DNA of 64,000 nt from Saccharopolyspora indica (GTDB lineage Bacteria; Actinomycetota; Actinomycetes; Mycobacteriales; Pseudonocardiaceae): contig NZ_JAQGLB010000030.1 of NCBI RefSeq assembly GCF_027853965.1, forward strand, positions 1 to 64,000, given 5' to 3'. The translations under genes and the position numbers were made by a program. The first letter of the stretch is position 1, and each line of letters opens with the position of its first letter. The notes beneath the pieces are model-generated. The model had not been told where the DNA came from. It saw only the letters and a list, made by a program, of their open reading frames with translations, and ran no database searches. Positions 1 to 9,624 of the stretch are shown here, in pieces.

Positions 1-123
1 CCCGCTCACGCGTCAACCGTCGACGGCCCTGGTTAACCGACCGGTTCCGAGTCTCGAAGTCCATCGCATCCCCGTAGATCGGGTGTTGCGACGACTCCTA
101 GAACTCAAGCTGGTGCGCGGGCC

Positions 124-250
124 GTTCTTCGCTCTCGTTTTGAAGCGGCGAAGCCGCTTGGCCCGCCTTCGCAACTCGCACCGCTGCGGGCTCCCGGAGT
201 CCAGGCGGCGTCTGAGGTTCCGCTACCCGCACCGCCACGCAAAACGACCC
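124..250 (-). repeat. Short copy of dispersed repeat family A
   Basis: Read on the minus strand, this stretch begins with GTTTTGCGTGGCGGTGCGG and ends in a hairpin AAGCGG-CGAAG-CCGCTT (143-159). It matches the longer copies at 11058-11242 and 16072-16259 but lacks about 75 bp of their interior. It sits just 3' of menA. The rest of 1-264 holds no gene that I can support. Confidence 0.7.
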
Positions 251-264
251 CGAGTGCAGGCTTT

Positions 265-1146
265 TCAGCCGAAGGCGAGTGCGGCGCCGGTGATGACCGC
301 CCAGATCAGCATGGCGAGGCCGGTGTCGCGCAGGGCCGGGATCAGCGCGCGTCCCTGTGCGCCGGTGATCACCGCTCGCAGCGGGACGACGAGGGGCAGC
401 AGCGCGGCGAAGCCGAGCAGCACCCAGGAGTTCCGCAGCCCGATCAGCACCGTGATCAGGAACGGGACCAGCGCGAGCGCGACGTAGAGGGTCCGGGTGT
501 CCCGGTCGCCGAGCATCACGGCCAGGGTGCGCTTGCCGGTGACGCGGTCGGACGGGATGTCGCGCAGGTTGTTGGCCACCAGCACCGCGCTGGACAGCGC
601 GCCGACGCCCACCGCGGCGCCGATGCCGAAGCCGCTGATCTTCCCGGCCTGCACGTACATGGTGCCCAGCACCGCGATCAGTCCGAAGAAGACGAACACC
701 GCCAGCTCGCCGAAACCGGCGTAGCCGTACGGGCGCTTGCCGCCGGTGTAGAACCAGGCCCCGGCGATGCACAGCGCGCCGATGGCCAGCAGCCACCACT
801 GCCCGCTGAGGTAGACCACGCCCAGGCCGGCGATGGCGGCGAGCCCGAAGCAGATCCAGGCCGCGGTGCGCACCGCGGACGGCTGGGCGGAGCCGGAGCC
901 GACCAGCCGGAACGGGCCGACCCGGTCGTCGTCGGTGCCCCGGATGCCGTCGGAGTAGTCGTTGGCGAAGTTCACGCCGATGATCAGGAACATCGAGACC
1001 GCGAGGGCGAGGACCGCGATCAGCGGGTCGAACCCGTCGAGCCCCGCCGCGGCGCCGGTCCCGGCGAGCACCGGCGCGATCGCGTTCGGGAAGGTGCGGA
1101 TCCGAGCTCCCTCGATCCACTGCGCAACAGTCGCCATGCCAGCCAT
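265..1146 (-). CDS. menA: 1,4-dihydroxy-2-naphthoate polyprenyltransferase MenA
   Basis: Attaches the polyprenyl tail to 1,4-dihydroxy-2-naphthoate, giving demethylmenaquinone in the cytoplasmic membrane. The 293-residue product is hydrophobic throughout with about eight helices, as in the UbiA family. The first Asp-rich motif is [13 protein letters not shown] (residues 62-74) and the second lies in [12 protein letters not shown]; in the family both bind the prenyl diphosphate through Mg2+. The ATG at 1146 is chosen; an in-frame ATG at 1137 is possible, and neither has a clear ribosome binding site. It follows menE by 63 bp on the same strand, so the two may be cotranscribed. Length and motifs are normal for MenA. 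Confidence 0.95.
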   Translation of the reverse strand: MAGMATVAQWIEGARIRTFPNAIAPVLAGTGAAAGLDGFDPLIAVLALAVSMFLIIGVNFANDYSDGIRGTDDDRVGPFRLVGSGSAQPSAVRTAAWICFGLAAIAGLGVVYLSGQWWLLAIGALCIAGAWFYTGGKRPYGYAGFGELAVFVFFGLIAVLGTMYVQAGKISGFGIGAAVGVGALSSAVLVANNLRDIPSDRVTGKRTLAVMLGDRDTRTLYVALALVPFLITVLIGLRNSWVLLGFAALLPLVVPLRAVITGAQGRALIPALRDTGLAMLIWAVITGAALAFG

Positions 1147-1209
1147 CTTCGCGCACCGGCTTCACCCGGCAGTGGCAGCCTCCCGGTGGCGGGGCCCGAC
1201 CTGCGGCGT

Positions 1210-2394
1210 TCAGGCCTGGAAGAGCTCCGCGAGCGCGCGGCGGTCCGGCTTGCCCGGGCCGCGCAGCGGCAGCTCCGGGAGGAAGGCGAAGCGCTTCGGC
1301 GCGGCGGCGGCGTTCAGCCGCTCGCGGACGGCAGCGCGCAGCTCCGGTTCGGCCGGTGGTGCGGCCGGGTCGGCGGGCACGACCGCGGCGGCGACCGCCT
1401 GGCCCCACTCCGGGTCCGGCACGCCGAGCACGCACACCTCGCGGACGCCGGGTTGCTCGGCGAGCACCCGCTCCACCGGCAGCGGGGCGACGTTGACGCC
1501 GCCGGTGATGATCATGTCGTCGGCGCGGCCCAGCACCTCCAGCCGCCCGTCCTGCCAGCGCCCGAGGTCCCCGGTCCGGAACCAGCCGCCCGCGAACGCG
1601 GCGGCCTCCGGCTGGTGCCGGTAGCCCCTGGCCAGCATCGGCCCGCGCAGCAGGATCGGCCCGGTCTCGCCGTCGAGGCGGACCTCCGCGACGTCCAGCG
1701 GCTGCCCGTCGTACACGCATCCGCCGGCGGTCTCGCTCATCCCGTAGGTCGTGGTGACCCGGACGCCGTCGGCGAGCGCTCGGTGCAGCAGCGCGGGCGG
1801 GGTGGCGGCGCCGCCGAGCAGCACCGCGTCGAACTTCCGGAGCGAGGCGAGGCCGTCACCGCCTGCGCTGAGCAGCCGGGACAGCTGGGTGGGCACCAGC
1901 GCGGTGTAGTGCGGGCCGTCCGCGGCGAGGACGTGCTGCGCGGCTGCGGCGAAGCTCTCCGGGCGGAAGCCGTCGGCGGTGTCCACGGCGCTCGGGCGGG
2001 TTCCCGCGAGCAGCGCCCGGACCAGGACCTGGATCCCGGCGATGTGGTGCGCGGGCATCGCCAGCAGCCAGTGGCCGGGCCCGCCGAGGCGCCGGTGGGT
2101 GGCTTCGGCCGAGGCGCGCAGGGCGGCGGCCGTCAGCAGCACGCCCTTGGGCGTGCCGGTGGATCCGGAGGTGGCGATGACCAGCGCGGTCGGGTCATCG
2201 GAGGAGTCCTCCGCGCTGGTCAGCGGGCCGGACAGCGCCTCGGTGAGGCGCCGCGCCTCCGCGCCGTCGTCGCCGCGGACCGGCAGCAGCGCCGGGCCCT
2301 CACCGTTCAGCGCCCGCTCCAGCGCGGGCAGGACGTCCAAGGCGTCCGAGCCGGGCGGCACGGGGAGCGGTTGCAGGTGGCGGGCACTCGACAT
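1210..2394 (-). CDS. menE: o-succinylbenzoate--CoA ligase MenE
   Basis: Activates o-succinylbenzoate with ATP and CoA to o-succinylbenzoyl-CoA, the substrate of MenB. The 394-residue protein has the adenylate-forming-enzyme core: P-loop TSGSTGTPKG (residues 75-84), TTYGMSET in the A5 region, RTGDLGRW and GRADDMIITGGVNV in the hinge, and a C-terminal lysine in GPGKPDRR. The start is the ATG at 2394 because GGAG lies 4-5 nt upstream; an in-frame ATG at 2403 and the longer frame to 2502 lack support and run into a palindromic repeat. It is short for an acyl-CoA ligase but normal for actinobacterial MenE. menA follows on the same strand. Confidence 0.93.
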   Translation of the reverse strand: MSSARHLQPLPVPPGSDALDVLPALERALNGEGPALLPVRGDDGAEARRLTEALSGPLTSAEDSSDDPTALVIATSGSTGTPKGVLLTAAALRASAEATHRRLGGPGHWLLAMPAHHIAGIQVLVRALLAGTRPSAVDTADGFRPESFAAAAQHVLAADGPHYTALVPTQLSRLLSAGGDGLASLRKFDAVLLGGAATPPALLHRALADGVRVTTTYGMSETAGGCVYDGQPLDVAEVRLDGETGPILLRGPMLARGYRHQPEAAAFAGGWFRTGDLGRWQDGRLEVLGRADDMIITGGVNVAPLPVERVLAEQPGVREVCVLGVPDPEWGQAVAAAVVPADPAAPPAEPELRAAVRERLNAAAAPKRFAFLPELPLRGPGKPDRRALAELFQA

Positions 2395-2466
2395 GCGCTC
2401 CATTGTCGGCTGGTCCCCGCGCGGCGCGTGTTCAGGTCCGGGTAGGAGTTCGGTGTCCGAGGTGTC

Positions 2467-2506
2467 GTGAGTGTTTTGCGGGGCTATGGCACCACAAAAC
2501 ACTTAC
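2467..2506. repeat. 40-bp palindromic repeat, family B, copy 1
   Basis: Arms GTGAGTGTTTTG and CAAAACACTTAC flank a 16-bp centre containing GGGGCTATGGCACC. The copy at 12959-12998 matches 35 of 40 positions in inverted orientation. It lies just past the stop codon of the Nudix gene and may act as its terminator. Confidence 0.75.
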
Positions 2507-2534
2507 GGCAGTTGACCTGGGGAAATGTCCCGGG

Positions 2535-3227
2535 TCAAGCCTCGCCGCCGCGCAGCAGGGGCGGGTGCAGGTGGTGGGCGCGACCGGCGCGGTACAGGCG
2601 TGCCGGGCGGCCGCCGTCGCGGGTCGTGGTGCGCTCCGTCGGCTCGACGAAGCCTTCCGTCTTGGTCGCCTTGCGGTGGAAGTTCCGCGGATCCGGGGCG
2701 GCGCCCCACACCACCTCGTAGACGCGGCGGAGCTCGGCGATGGTGAACTCGCGCGGGCAGAACGCGGTGGCCAGCGGCGTGTACTCGAGCTTCGCGCGGG
2801 CCCGCTCCACGCCGTCGCGGAGGATCCGGGTGTGGTCGAAGGCGAGGCGCCGCCCGGCGAGCAGCTCGTCCACCGGCTGCCAGCGGGCGTCGGCCGCGTC
2901 GGTGCCCGCGTTCGGGCTCGGCAGGTCGGCGGCCAGCGCGATGTAGGCGACCGTCACCACGCGCATCCGCGGATCGCGGTCGGGCGCGCCGTAGGAGGCG
3001 AGCTGTTCGAGGTGCACGTGGTCGCGGGAGATCCCCGTCTCCTCGGCCAGTTCGCGGGCCGCGGCGGCGTCCAGGTCCTCGTCCGGGCGGACGAATCCGC
3101 CGGGCAGCGCCCAGTCGCCCTCGTACGGCGGTTCGCCGCGGCGGATCACGAGGGCTTGCAGGGCGTCGTCTCGCACGGTCAGGACGACCAGGTCGGCCGT
3201 GACGGCGAACGGTGGGAACTCTGCCAT
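2535..3227 (-). CDS. Nudix-domain protein with NrtR-like winged-helix C-terminus (likely transcriptional regulator)
   Basis: The 230-residue protein starts with a Nudix domain whose signature is complete (residues 44-66: G-x5-E-x7-REL-x-EETGI), so hydrolase activity on a nucleoside-diphosphate derivative such as ADP-ribose is possible. Residues about 150-215 resemble the winged-helix domain of NrtR-type regulators, which use the Nudix domain to sense NAD-derived ligands. It is divergent from an SPFH/NAD-kinase-like operon, and the shared 86-bp gap carries two CGTCAnnnTGACG palindromes, the expected layout of an autoregulating repressor. A TAGGCT hexamer 6 nt before the ATG suggests a leaderless transcript. 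The NrtR assignment rests on domain order and context; a plain Nudix hydrolase is the alternative. Confidence 0.8.
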   Translation of the reverse strand: MAEFPPFAVTADLVVLTVRDDALQALVIRRGEPPYEGDWALPGGFVRPDEDLDAAAARELAEETGISRDHVHLEQLASYGAPDRDPRMRVVTVAYIALAADLPSPNAGTDAADARWQPVDELLAGRRLAFDHTRILRDGVERARAKLEYTPLATAFCPREFTIAELRRVYEVVWGAAPDPRNFHRKATKTEGFVEPTERTTTRDGGRPARLYRAGRAHHLHPPLLRGGEA

Positions 3228-3248
3228 AAGCCCAGCCTACCGACTTAG

Positions 3249-3295
3249 CGTCAGTTTGACGATTAGGCTCCGGCAGGGTTATCGTCAATCTGACG
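3249..3295 (+). promoter_or_regulatory. Divergent regulated promoter with paired operators
   Basis: Two palindromes of the form CGTCAnnnTGACG lie at 3249-3261 and 3283-3295, with centres 34 bp apart. A promoter for the rightward operon overlaps them: -35 TTGACG (3256-3261) and -10 TATCGT (3280-3285) with an 18-bp spacer. The first operator covers the -35 and the second begins inside the -10. The first also overlaps the -35 region of the leftward Nudix gene. A repressor bound here would block both directions. Confidence 0.65.
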
Positions 3296-3313
3296 AAAAC
3301 AAGGAGGGCTCCC

Positions 3314-4315
3314 ATGGCCGACATCGCCCGCTACCCGCTGGTCCGGCACCTGCGCGGCTCGACGACCACCTACGTCGAGCACGTCCGCCGCGGCCGGACC
3401 GTCCGCGCCGGCGTCGGTGCGTCGTTCTGGTTCCGCCCGCTCAGCGCGGTGCTCAACGAGGTGCCCGCCGACGACCGCGAGCTGCCGCTGCTGTTCCACG
3501 CCCGCACCAGCGACTTCCAGGACGTCACGGTGCAGGCGACGGTGACCTACCGGTTCGCCGACCCGGCCACGGCGGCCGGCCGGATCGACTTCTCGATCGA
3601 CCCGGACACCGGCCGCTGGCGCGCGACGCCGCTGGACCAGGTCGCCGGGCTGCTGACCGAGACCGCGCAGCAATACGCGATCGACCTGCTCGCGGGCGAC
3701 GACCTGACCGCGGCCACGGCGGGCGGGGTCGGGCCGGTGCGCGACGTGATCGCCGCGGGGCTGGGTGCCGACCAGCGGCTGGCGGAGACGGGGATCGAGG
3801 TGGTCGGCGTCCGGGTCGTGGCGGTGCGGCCGGAGCCCGAGGTGGAGAAGGCGCTGCGCACCCCGACCCGCGAGCTGGTGCAGCAGGAGGCCGACAAGGC
3901 GACCTTCGAGCGCCGCGCCATCGCCGTCGAGCGGGAGCGCGCGATCGGCGAGAACGAGTTGCAGACGAAGATCGAGCTGGCCCGGCGCGAGGAGCAGCTG
4001 GTCGCCCAGCGCGGCGCCAACGCCCGGCGCGAGGCCGAAGAAGCGGCCGCGGCGGGAGCCATCTCGACCGAGGCGGAAGCCCGCCGCAAGGTCACGCTGG
4101 CCGAGGCGCGAGCCGAGGAGACCCGGCTGGCCGGGGCGGCTCGCGGCGACGCCGAGGCCGCGCACGTCGCAGCCTACCGCGACCTGCCCGAAGGCGTGCT
4201 GCTCGGGCTGGCGCTGAAGGAGCTGGCGGGCAACCTGCCCAAGATCGACACCGTGGTGCTCACCCCCGACCTGCTGACCAAGGCGCTGGCCAAGTTCGGC
4301 GGCGAAGCCCGATGA
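3314..4315 (+). CDS. SPFH/band-7 domain protein
   Basis: A 333-residue member of the stomatin/prohibitin/flotillin superfamily. Residues about 20-180 form the band-7 domain, followed by a charged, Glu/Arg/Ala-rich helix (about 180-285) expected to form a coiled coil for oligomerisation. Unlike most family members it has no obvious N-terminal membrane helix, so it may be soluble or peripheral. The start is the ATG at 3314, preceded by AAGGAGGG. The stop overlaps the start of the NAD-kinase-like gene (ATGA), indicating translational coupling. Expression is probably governed by the paired operators upstream. The molecular role is unknown; SPFH proteins usually scaffold membrane microdomains or regulate proteases. 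Confidence 0.85.
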   Translation: MADIARYPLVRHLRGSTTTYVEHVRRGRTVRAGVGASFWFRPLSAVLNEVPADDRELPLLFHARTSDFQDVTVQATVTYRFADPATAAGRIDFSIDPDTGRWRATPLDQVAGLLTETAQQYAIDLLAGDDLTAATAGGVGPVRDVIAAGLGADQRLAETGIEVVGVRVVAVRPEPEVEKALRTPTRELVQQEADKATFERRAIAVERERAIGENELQTKIELARREEQLVAQRGANARREAEEAAAAGAISTEAEARRKVTLAEARAEETRLAGAARGDAEAAHVAAYRDLPEGVLLGLALKELAGNLPKIDTVVLTPDLLTKALAKFGGEAR

Positions 4316-5190
4316 GCAGCGCACCGCGCGTCGTCATCGTGCACCGGCGCACCGAGTACCAGGAGCTCATCGCCCGGCACGGCACCCGCGGCCAGGCGGC
4401 GTTCTTCCTCCGCGGCCGCGGCCGGGGCATCGCGGAGCTGGCGGAGCGGCACGAGCGGACCACCAGCGCCATCGCCCGGGCGACGGCCGCGGTGCCGGTC
4501 GACTGGCGGCGCGGTGTCGTCGAGCGGGCGGACGTGTCGCGGTTCCTGTTCGCGCCCGACGACGTGGTGGTCGTCGTCGGGCAGGACGGGCTCGTGGCCA
4601 ACGCCGCGAAGTACCTCGACGGCCAGCCGGTCATCGGCATCGACCCGGAACCGGACCGCAACGCCGGAACCCTGGTGGCGCACGCGCCCGACGACCTCCC
4701 GGACCTGCTGCGATCCACCGGCGAGGTGGAGGAGCGGACCATGGTGCAGGCGCAGCTCGACGACGGGCAGCGGCTGCTGGCGCTCAACGAGATCTTCGTC
4801 GGGCACCCGGGTCACCAGACGGCCCGCTACGAGCTCCAGCCGCCGGGTTCCGGGACCGAGGCCCAGGCGTCCTCCGGCGTCATCGTCGCGAGCGGAACCG
4901 GCGCGACCGGCTGGTGCCGCTCGATCGCGCTCGAACGCGGCAGCGGGCTGCGGCTGCCGAGCCCGCCGGAACCCAGGCTCGTGTGGTTCGTCCGCGAGGC
5001 CTGGCCGTCACCGGCCACCGGGACGTCCATGACCGAGGGAGAGCTCGTCGGCGACGAGCTGGCGCTGACCGTCCAGTCGGACCAGCTCGTCGCCTTCGGC
5101 GACGGCATCGAATCGGACGCCCTGACCCTGACCTGGGGCCAGCAGCTGCGCATCGGGCGCGCCCCCGCGGCGCTGCGCCTGGTCCGCTGA
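4312..5190 (+). CDS. NAD-kinase-like protein, divergent
   Basis: A 292-residue protein with the landmarks of the ATP-NAD kinase fold in order: VVVVVGQDG (residues 85-93) where the family has GGDG, then IDPEPDRNAG (110-119), LNEIFVGH (158-165) matching the family Asn-Glu motif, and SSGVIVASGTGATGW (187-201) matching the Thr-Gly-Ser loop. The second glycine of GGDG is Gln, so catalytic competence is uncertain. It overlaps the SPFH gene by 4 bp and must be cotranscribed. With a Nudix regulator next door, a link to NAD(P) or a related nucleotide is plausible. It is unlikely to be the housekeeping NAD kinase because of its context and divergent motif, but that is inference. Confidence 0.75.
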   Translation: MSSAPRVVIVHRRTEYQELIARHGTRGQAAFFLRGRGRGIAELAERHERTTSAIARATAAVPVDWRRGVVERADVSRFLFAPDDVVVVVGQDGLVANAAKYLDGQPVIGIDPEPDRNAGTLVAHAPDDLPDLLRSTGEVEERTMVQAQLDDGQRLLALNEIFVGHPGHQTARYELQPPGSGTEAQASSGVIVASGTGATGWCRSIALERGSGLRLPSPPEPRLVWFVREAWPSPATGTSMTEGELVGDELALTVQSDQLVAFGDGIESDALTLTWGQQLRIGRAPAALRLVR

Positions 5191-6114
<924 letters not shown>

Positions 6115-6247
6115 ACCTGGGACAATAGGCGCAGCAAGTGCCCGGCGCGGGGGCCTCCCCGCAGCAGCCCGGCGCCTGCGCGGACGAGGGGGAGGGGGAC
6201 CATGTTCCTCCGGCCGGGGTCCGCCAACGAGGTTCAGAGGTGATGGG

Positions 6248-7918
6248 TTGAATCCGTCCACGGCTCAGGCTGAGGTCATCGTCGACGAGCTCGTCCGCAA
6301 CGGGGTGCGGCAGGTGGTGCTCTCCCCGGGATCCCGCAACGCACCTCTCTCTTACGCACTGCACAAGGCCGATCACGCTGGGCGGTTGCGGCTGCACGTG
6401 CGCATCGACGAGCGCAGCGCCGGATTCCTGGCCTTAGGCCTGGCCGCGCGCTCGCAGTCGCCCGTCGCGGTCGCCTGCACCTCGGGCACGGCGGCGGCGA
6501 ACCTGCACCCGGCGGTCAGCGAGGCCTTCCACTCCGGTGTGCCGCTGATCGTGCTGACCGCCGATCGCCCGCCGGAGCTGCGCGCGGCCGGGGCCAACCA
6601 GACCATCGACCAGCACGGCATGTTCGGCTCCGAGGTCCGACTGTTCGACGAGCTCGCGGTCGCCGAGGACCGGCCGGGGCAGAACGCCTACTGGCGCAGC
6701 CAGGTGTGCCGCGCCTGGCACGCGGCGCAGGGCGAGGTCCGCGGCGGCCCGGTGCACCTGAACCTCCCGTTCCGGGAGCCGCTGGTGCCCTCCGGCGACA
6801 CCGACTGGTCCGAGCCGCTGGACGGCCGCCCGGACGGCGCGCGCTGGACGGAGGTCTCCAGTTCCGGTCGGGCGCCCAGCGCGCTGGGCCGCGTCCGCGC
6901 CCGGCACGGGCTGGTGCTGACGGCCGACTCCGGCGTGGCCGGAGTCGGCGAGTGGGGCGAGCGGTCCGGCTGGCCGGTGCTGTCGGAGGTCGGCGCGGTG
7001 GGCGTGCCCGGCTCCGCGGTGATCAGCACCGGGATGTGGCTGCTCGGGCTGCCCGAGTTCGTCCAGCAGCACCGGCCGGAGCAGGTGCTGTGCGTCGGGC
7101 GCCCGACGGTGTTCCGGCAGGTGCAGCGGTTGCTGGCCGACACCGGCGTGGAGGTGCTGCTCGCGCGCGGCGGGGCCGACTGGCCGGCGCCCGCGCACAA
7201 CCTGCGGGAGGTCGCGGACACCTTCGGGCCGCCGCCCGCACCGGCGGATCCGGACTGGCTGACCGGCTGGCAGCAGGCCGACCAGAAGGCCTCCGCCGCG
7301 CTGCACGCCGCGCTGGACCTGGAGCGCTGGCCGAACGGCCCGGCGGTGGCGCGCTCGGTGGTGGACGCCATGCCGGAGCACGCGCTGCTGGTGCTGGGCT
7401 CGTCGAACCCGACGCGCGACGTCGCGCTGGCCGCGCGGCAGCGGCCCGACGTCGTCGTGCACCGCAACCGGGGCGTGGCCGGGATCGACGGCACGGTGTC
7501 GACCGCGATCGGCGCGGCCATCGCCCACGGGCGGCCCGCCTACGCGCTGCTGGGCGACCTGACGTTCCTGCACGACAGCAACGGCCTGGTGCTCGGGCCG
7601 CACGAGCAGCGGCCGGACCTGACGATCGTGGTGCTCAACGACGACGGTGGTGGCATCTTCTCGCTGCTGGAGCAGGGCGGGCCGGAGCACAGCGAGTCCT
7701 TCGAGCGGATCTTCGGCACGCCGCACGGCACCGACCTCGGGCAGCTCTGCGCCGCGCACGGCGTCGAGCACGAACTGGTGCGCCAGCACTCCGAGTTCGT
7801 CGAGGCGCTGCGGTGGCGGCCGGGCCTGCGCGTGATCGAGGTCCAGGCCGAGCGGGCCGCGCTGCGGTCGGTGCACGAGCGCCTGCAGGCCGCCGTCCGC
7901 TCCGCGCTGCTGGGCTGA
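6248..7918 (+). CDS. menD: 2-succinyl-5-enolpyruvyl-6-hydroxy-3-cyclohexene-1-carboxylate synthase MenD
   Basis: Thiamine-diphosphate enzyme that condenses isochorismate with 2-oxoglutarate, the first committed step of menaquinone synthesis. The 556-residue product shows LSPGSRNAPLSYAL (N-terminal active-site region), the catalytic Glu in RIDERSAGFLALG, CTSGTAAANLHPAV, and the ThDP/Mg motif GDLTFLHD followed by NDDGGGIFSLL. The start is a TTG at 6248, chosen because AGAGGTGA lies just upstream and homology begins there. It is divergent from menB. Length is normal for the family. Confidence 0.95.
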   Translation: MNPSTAQAEVIVDELVRNGVRQVVLSPGSRNAPLSYALHKADHAGRLRLHVRIDERSAGFLALGLAARSQSPVAVACTSGTAAANLHPAVSEAFHSGVPLIVLTADRPPELRAAGANQTIDQHGMFGSEVRLFDELAVAEDRPGQNAYWRSQVCRAWHAAQGEVRGGPVHLNLPFREPLVPSGDTDWSEPLDGRPDGARWTEVSSSGRAPSALGRVRARHGLVLTADSGVAGVGEWGERSGWPVLSEVGAVGVPGSAVISTGMWLLGLPEFVQQHRPEQVLCVGRPTVFRQVQRLLADTGVEVLLARGGADWPAPAHNLREVADTFGPPPAPADPDWLTGWQQADQKASAALHAALDLERWPNGPAVARSVVDAMPEHALLVLGSSNPTRDVALAARQRPDVVVHRNRGVAGIDGTVSTAIGAAIAHGRPAYALLGDLTFLHDSNGLVLGPHEQRPDLTIVVLNDDGGGIFSLLEQGGPEHSESFERIFGTPHGTDLGQLCAAHGVEHELVRQHSEFVEALRWRPGLRVIEVQAERAALRSVHERLQAAVRSALLG

Positions 7919-8113
7919 TTCCCATTTCGTGAGATGCCCGGCGCGGCGCGCGCCGGGCCGCGTTTCCGCAGATCACGGCGCATCGCTGTGGCCCATCGGA
8001 GTGATTCGCGGATTCCGCCGCAGAATGGGAAAAACGTGCCGGACCAAAAGACCGCCTGCTGGTCATGACCTTCTCTAGGCTCCCTCCGGAGCACGATTTC
8101 GAGGAGGTGGCAG

Positions 8114-9613
8114 GTGTTCCGACGACACGGCCTGCGAGCGGCGGCCGCGGCCTGCTGTGCGACGGCGCTTTTCGCATCACCGGCGCTGGCCGGTGATGCC
8201 GGACCGGGTGCGCCCGGCGCGGGTGACGACTACTTCCCCGGCTACGGCAACGGCGGCTACGACGTCTCGCACTACGACATCCAGCTGCGCTACCAGCCCG
8301 CGGACGACCAGCTGCGCGGCACCACGACGATCGTGGCCAAGCCGACGCAGGACCTGACCGCGTTCAACCTGGACTTCGCGCTGACGCCGAAGTCGGTGAA
8401 GGTCAACGGACTTCCCGCGGAGTTCTCGCAGAACGGCACCGAACTCACGGTGACCCCGTCGGAAACGCTGCCGGAGGGCAGCCTGGCCACGTTCGTCGTG
8501 GACTACGAGGGCGTGCCGTCCACCGTGGAGGTCGACGGGCTCAACCCGTGGATCCGCACCTCGGACGGCGCGCTGGCGGTCGGCCAGCCGGAGATCTCCG
8601 CCTGGTGGTTCCCCGGCAACGACCACCCGCGGGACAAGGCGACCTTCGACATCGCGATCACCGTGCCGGAGGGCACCGAGGCCATCGCCAACGGCGTGCA
8701 CACCGACACCAGCACTTTGGCCGGGTGGACCACCTGGAAGTGGCGCACCACCAAGCCGACCGCGACCTACCTCGCGTTCTTCGGCGCCGGGCAGTACGAG
8801 GTCAACGCGCGGACCGGCGCGTTCGGGCAGCCCTACGTCAGCGCCTACTCGGAGGGCCTCGGCGAGCTCGAAGGCCCGGCGAAGGCCAGCGTCGAGCGCA
8901 GCCCGGAGGTCCTGGAGTTCCTGAGCGGCGTGCTCGGCGAGTACCCGTTCGAGGCGCAGGGCGGCCTGGTGTCCTCGGAGGGCATGAACTTCGCGCTGGA
9001 GAACCAGACCCGGCCCACCTACAGCCACCTGTTCTTCCGCAAGGGCGCGAACACCTCGGTGGTGGTGCACGAGCTCGCGCACCAGTGGTTCGGCGACTCG
9101 GTCTCGGTCGACACCTGGCGCAACATCTGGGTCAACGAGGGCTTCGCCTCCTACGCGGAGTGGCTCTGGTCGGAGGCCCAGGGCACCGGAACCGCGCAGG
9201 AGCTGTTCGACCACTACTACGCGCTGTACCCGGCCGACGACCCGTTCTGGCAGGTCACGCCGGGTGATCCGGGCAAGGAGTCGGTGTTCGACGGTGCGGT
9301 CTACGACCGCGGCGCGATGACGCTGCAGGCGCTGCGCAACGTGGTCGGCGACGAGGTGCTGCTCGACACCGTCCGCACCTGGGTGGCGCAGAAGCAGTAC
9401 GGCACCGCGACCGTCGAGGAGTTCATCGAGCTCGCGGAGCAGAAGTCCGGCAAGCAGCTGGACGAGCTGTTCAACGTCTGGCTGTTCACCAAGGGCAAGC
9501 CGCCGGTCGGCGAAGCCACCGGTGTCCCGGCCAGCGCGCTGCGCGTAGCGGCCGCACCGCCCGCAGCGGTCGCCGAACTCGACCACACGCACTCGCTCCT
9601 GCACCAGCACTGA
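8114..9613 (+). CDS. Secreted M1-family metallopeptidase
   Basis: A zinc aminopeptidase exported by the Sec route. Residues 1-26 are a signal peptide (basic start, Ala-rich core, cleavage after ALA). An N-terminal beta-rich domain precedes the thermolysin-like catalytic domain with HELAHQWFGD (H319, E320, H323) and the third zinc ligand E342 in NEGFASYAEW. VSSEGMNFALENQT is the substrate-binding loop, with GMNFALEN in place of the usual GAMEN. At 499 residues it lacks the large C-terminal domain of full aminopeptidase N. It starts with GTG after a strong GAGGAGGTGG. It stands alone between menD and menF and has no evident link to quinone synthesis. Confidence 0.93.
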   Translation: MFRRHGLRAAAAACCATALFASPALAGDAGPGAPGAGDDYFPGYGNGGYDVSHYDIQLRYQPADDQLRGTTTIVAKPTQDLTAFNLDFALTPKSVKVNGLPAEFSQNGTELTVTPSETLPEGSLATFVVDYEGVPSTVEVDGLNPWIRTSDGALAVGQPEISAWWFPGNDHPRDKATFDIAITVPEGTEAIANGVHTDTSTLAGWTTWKWRTTKPTATYLAFFGAGQYEVNARTGAFGQPYVSAYSEGLGELEGPAKASVERSPEVLEFLSGVLGEYPFEAQGGLVSSEGMNFALENQTRPTYSHLFFRKGANTSVVVHELAHQWFGDSVSVDTWRNIWVNEGFASYAEWLWSEAQGTGTAQELFDHYYALYPADDPFWQVTPGDPGKESVFDGAVYDRGAMTLQALRNVVGDEVLLDTVRTWVAQKQYGTATVEEFIELAEQKSGKQLDELFNVWLFTKGKPPVGEATGVPASALRVAAAPPAAVAELDHTHSLLHQH

Positions 9614-9624
9614 GGTGTCGCTGA

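Noticed and set aside
2395-2502. N-terminal extension of menE up to position 2502
   Set aside because: The added residues are encoded by the family B palindrome and intergenic DNA, there is no ribosome binding site, and the ATG at 2394 has GGAG in place.
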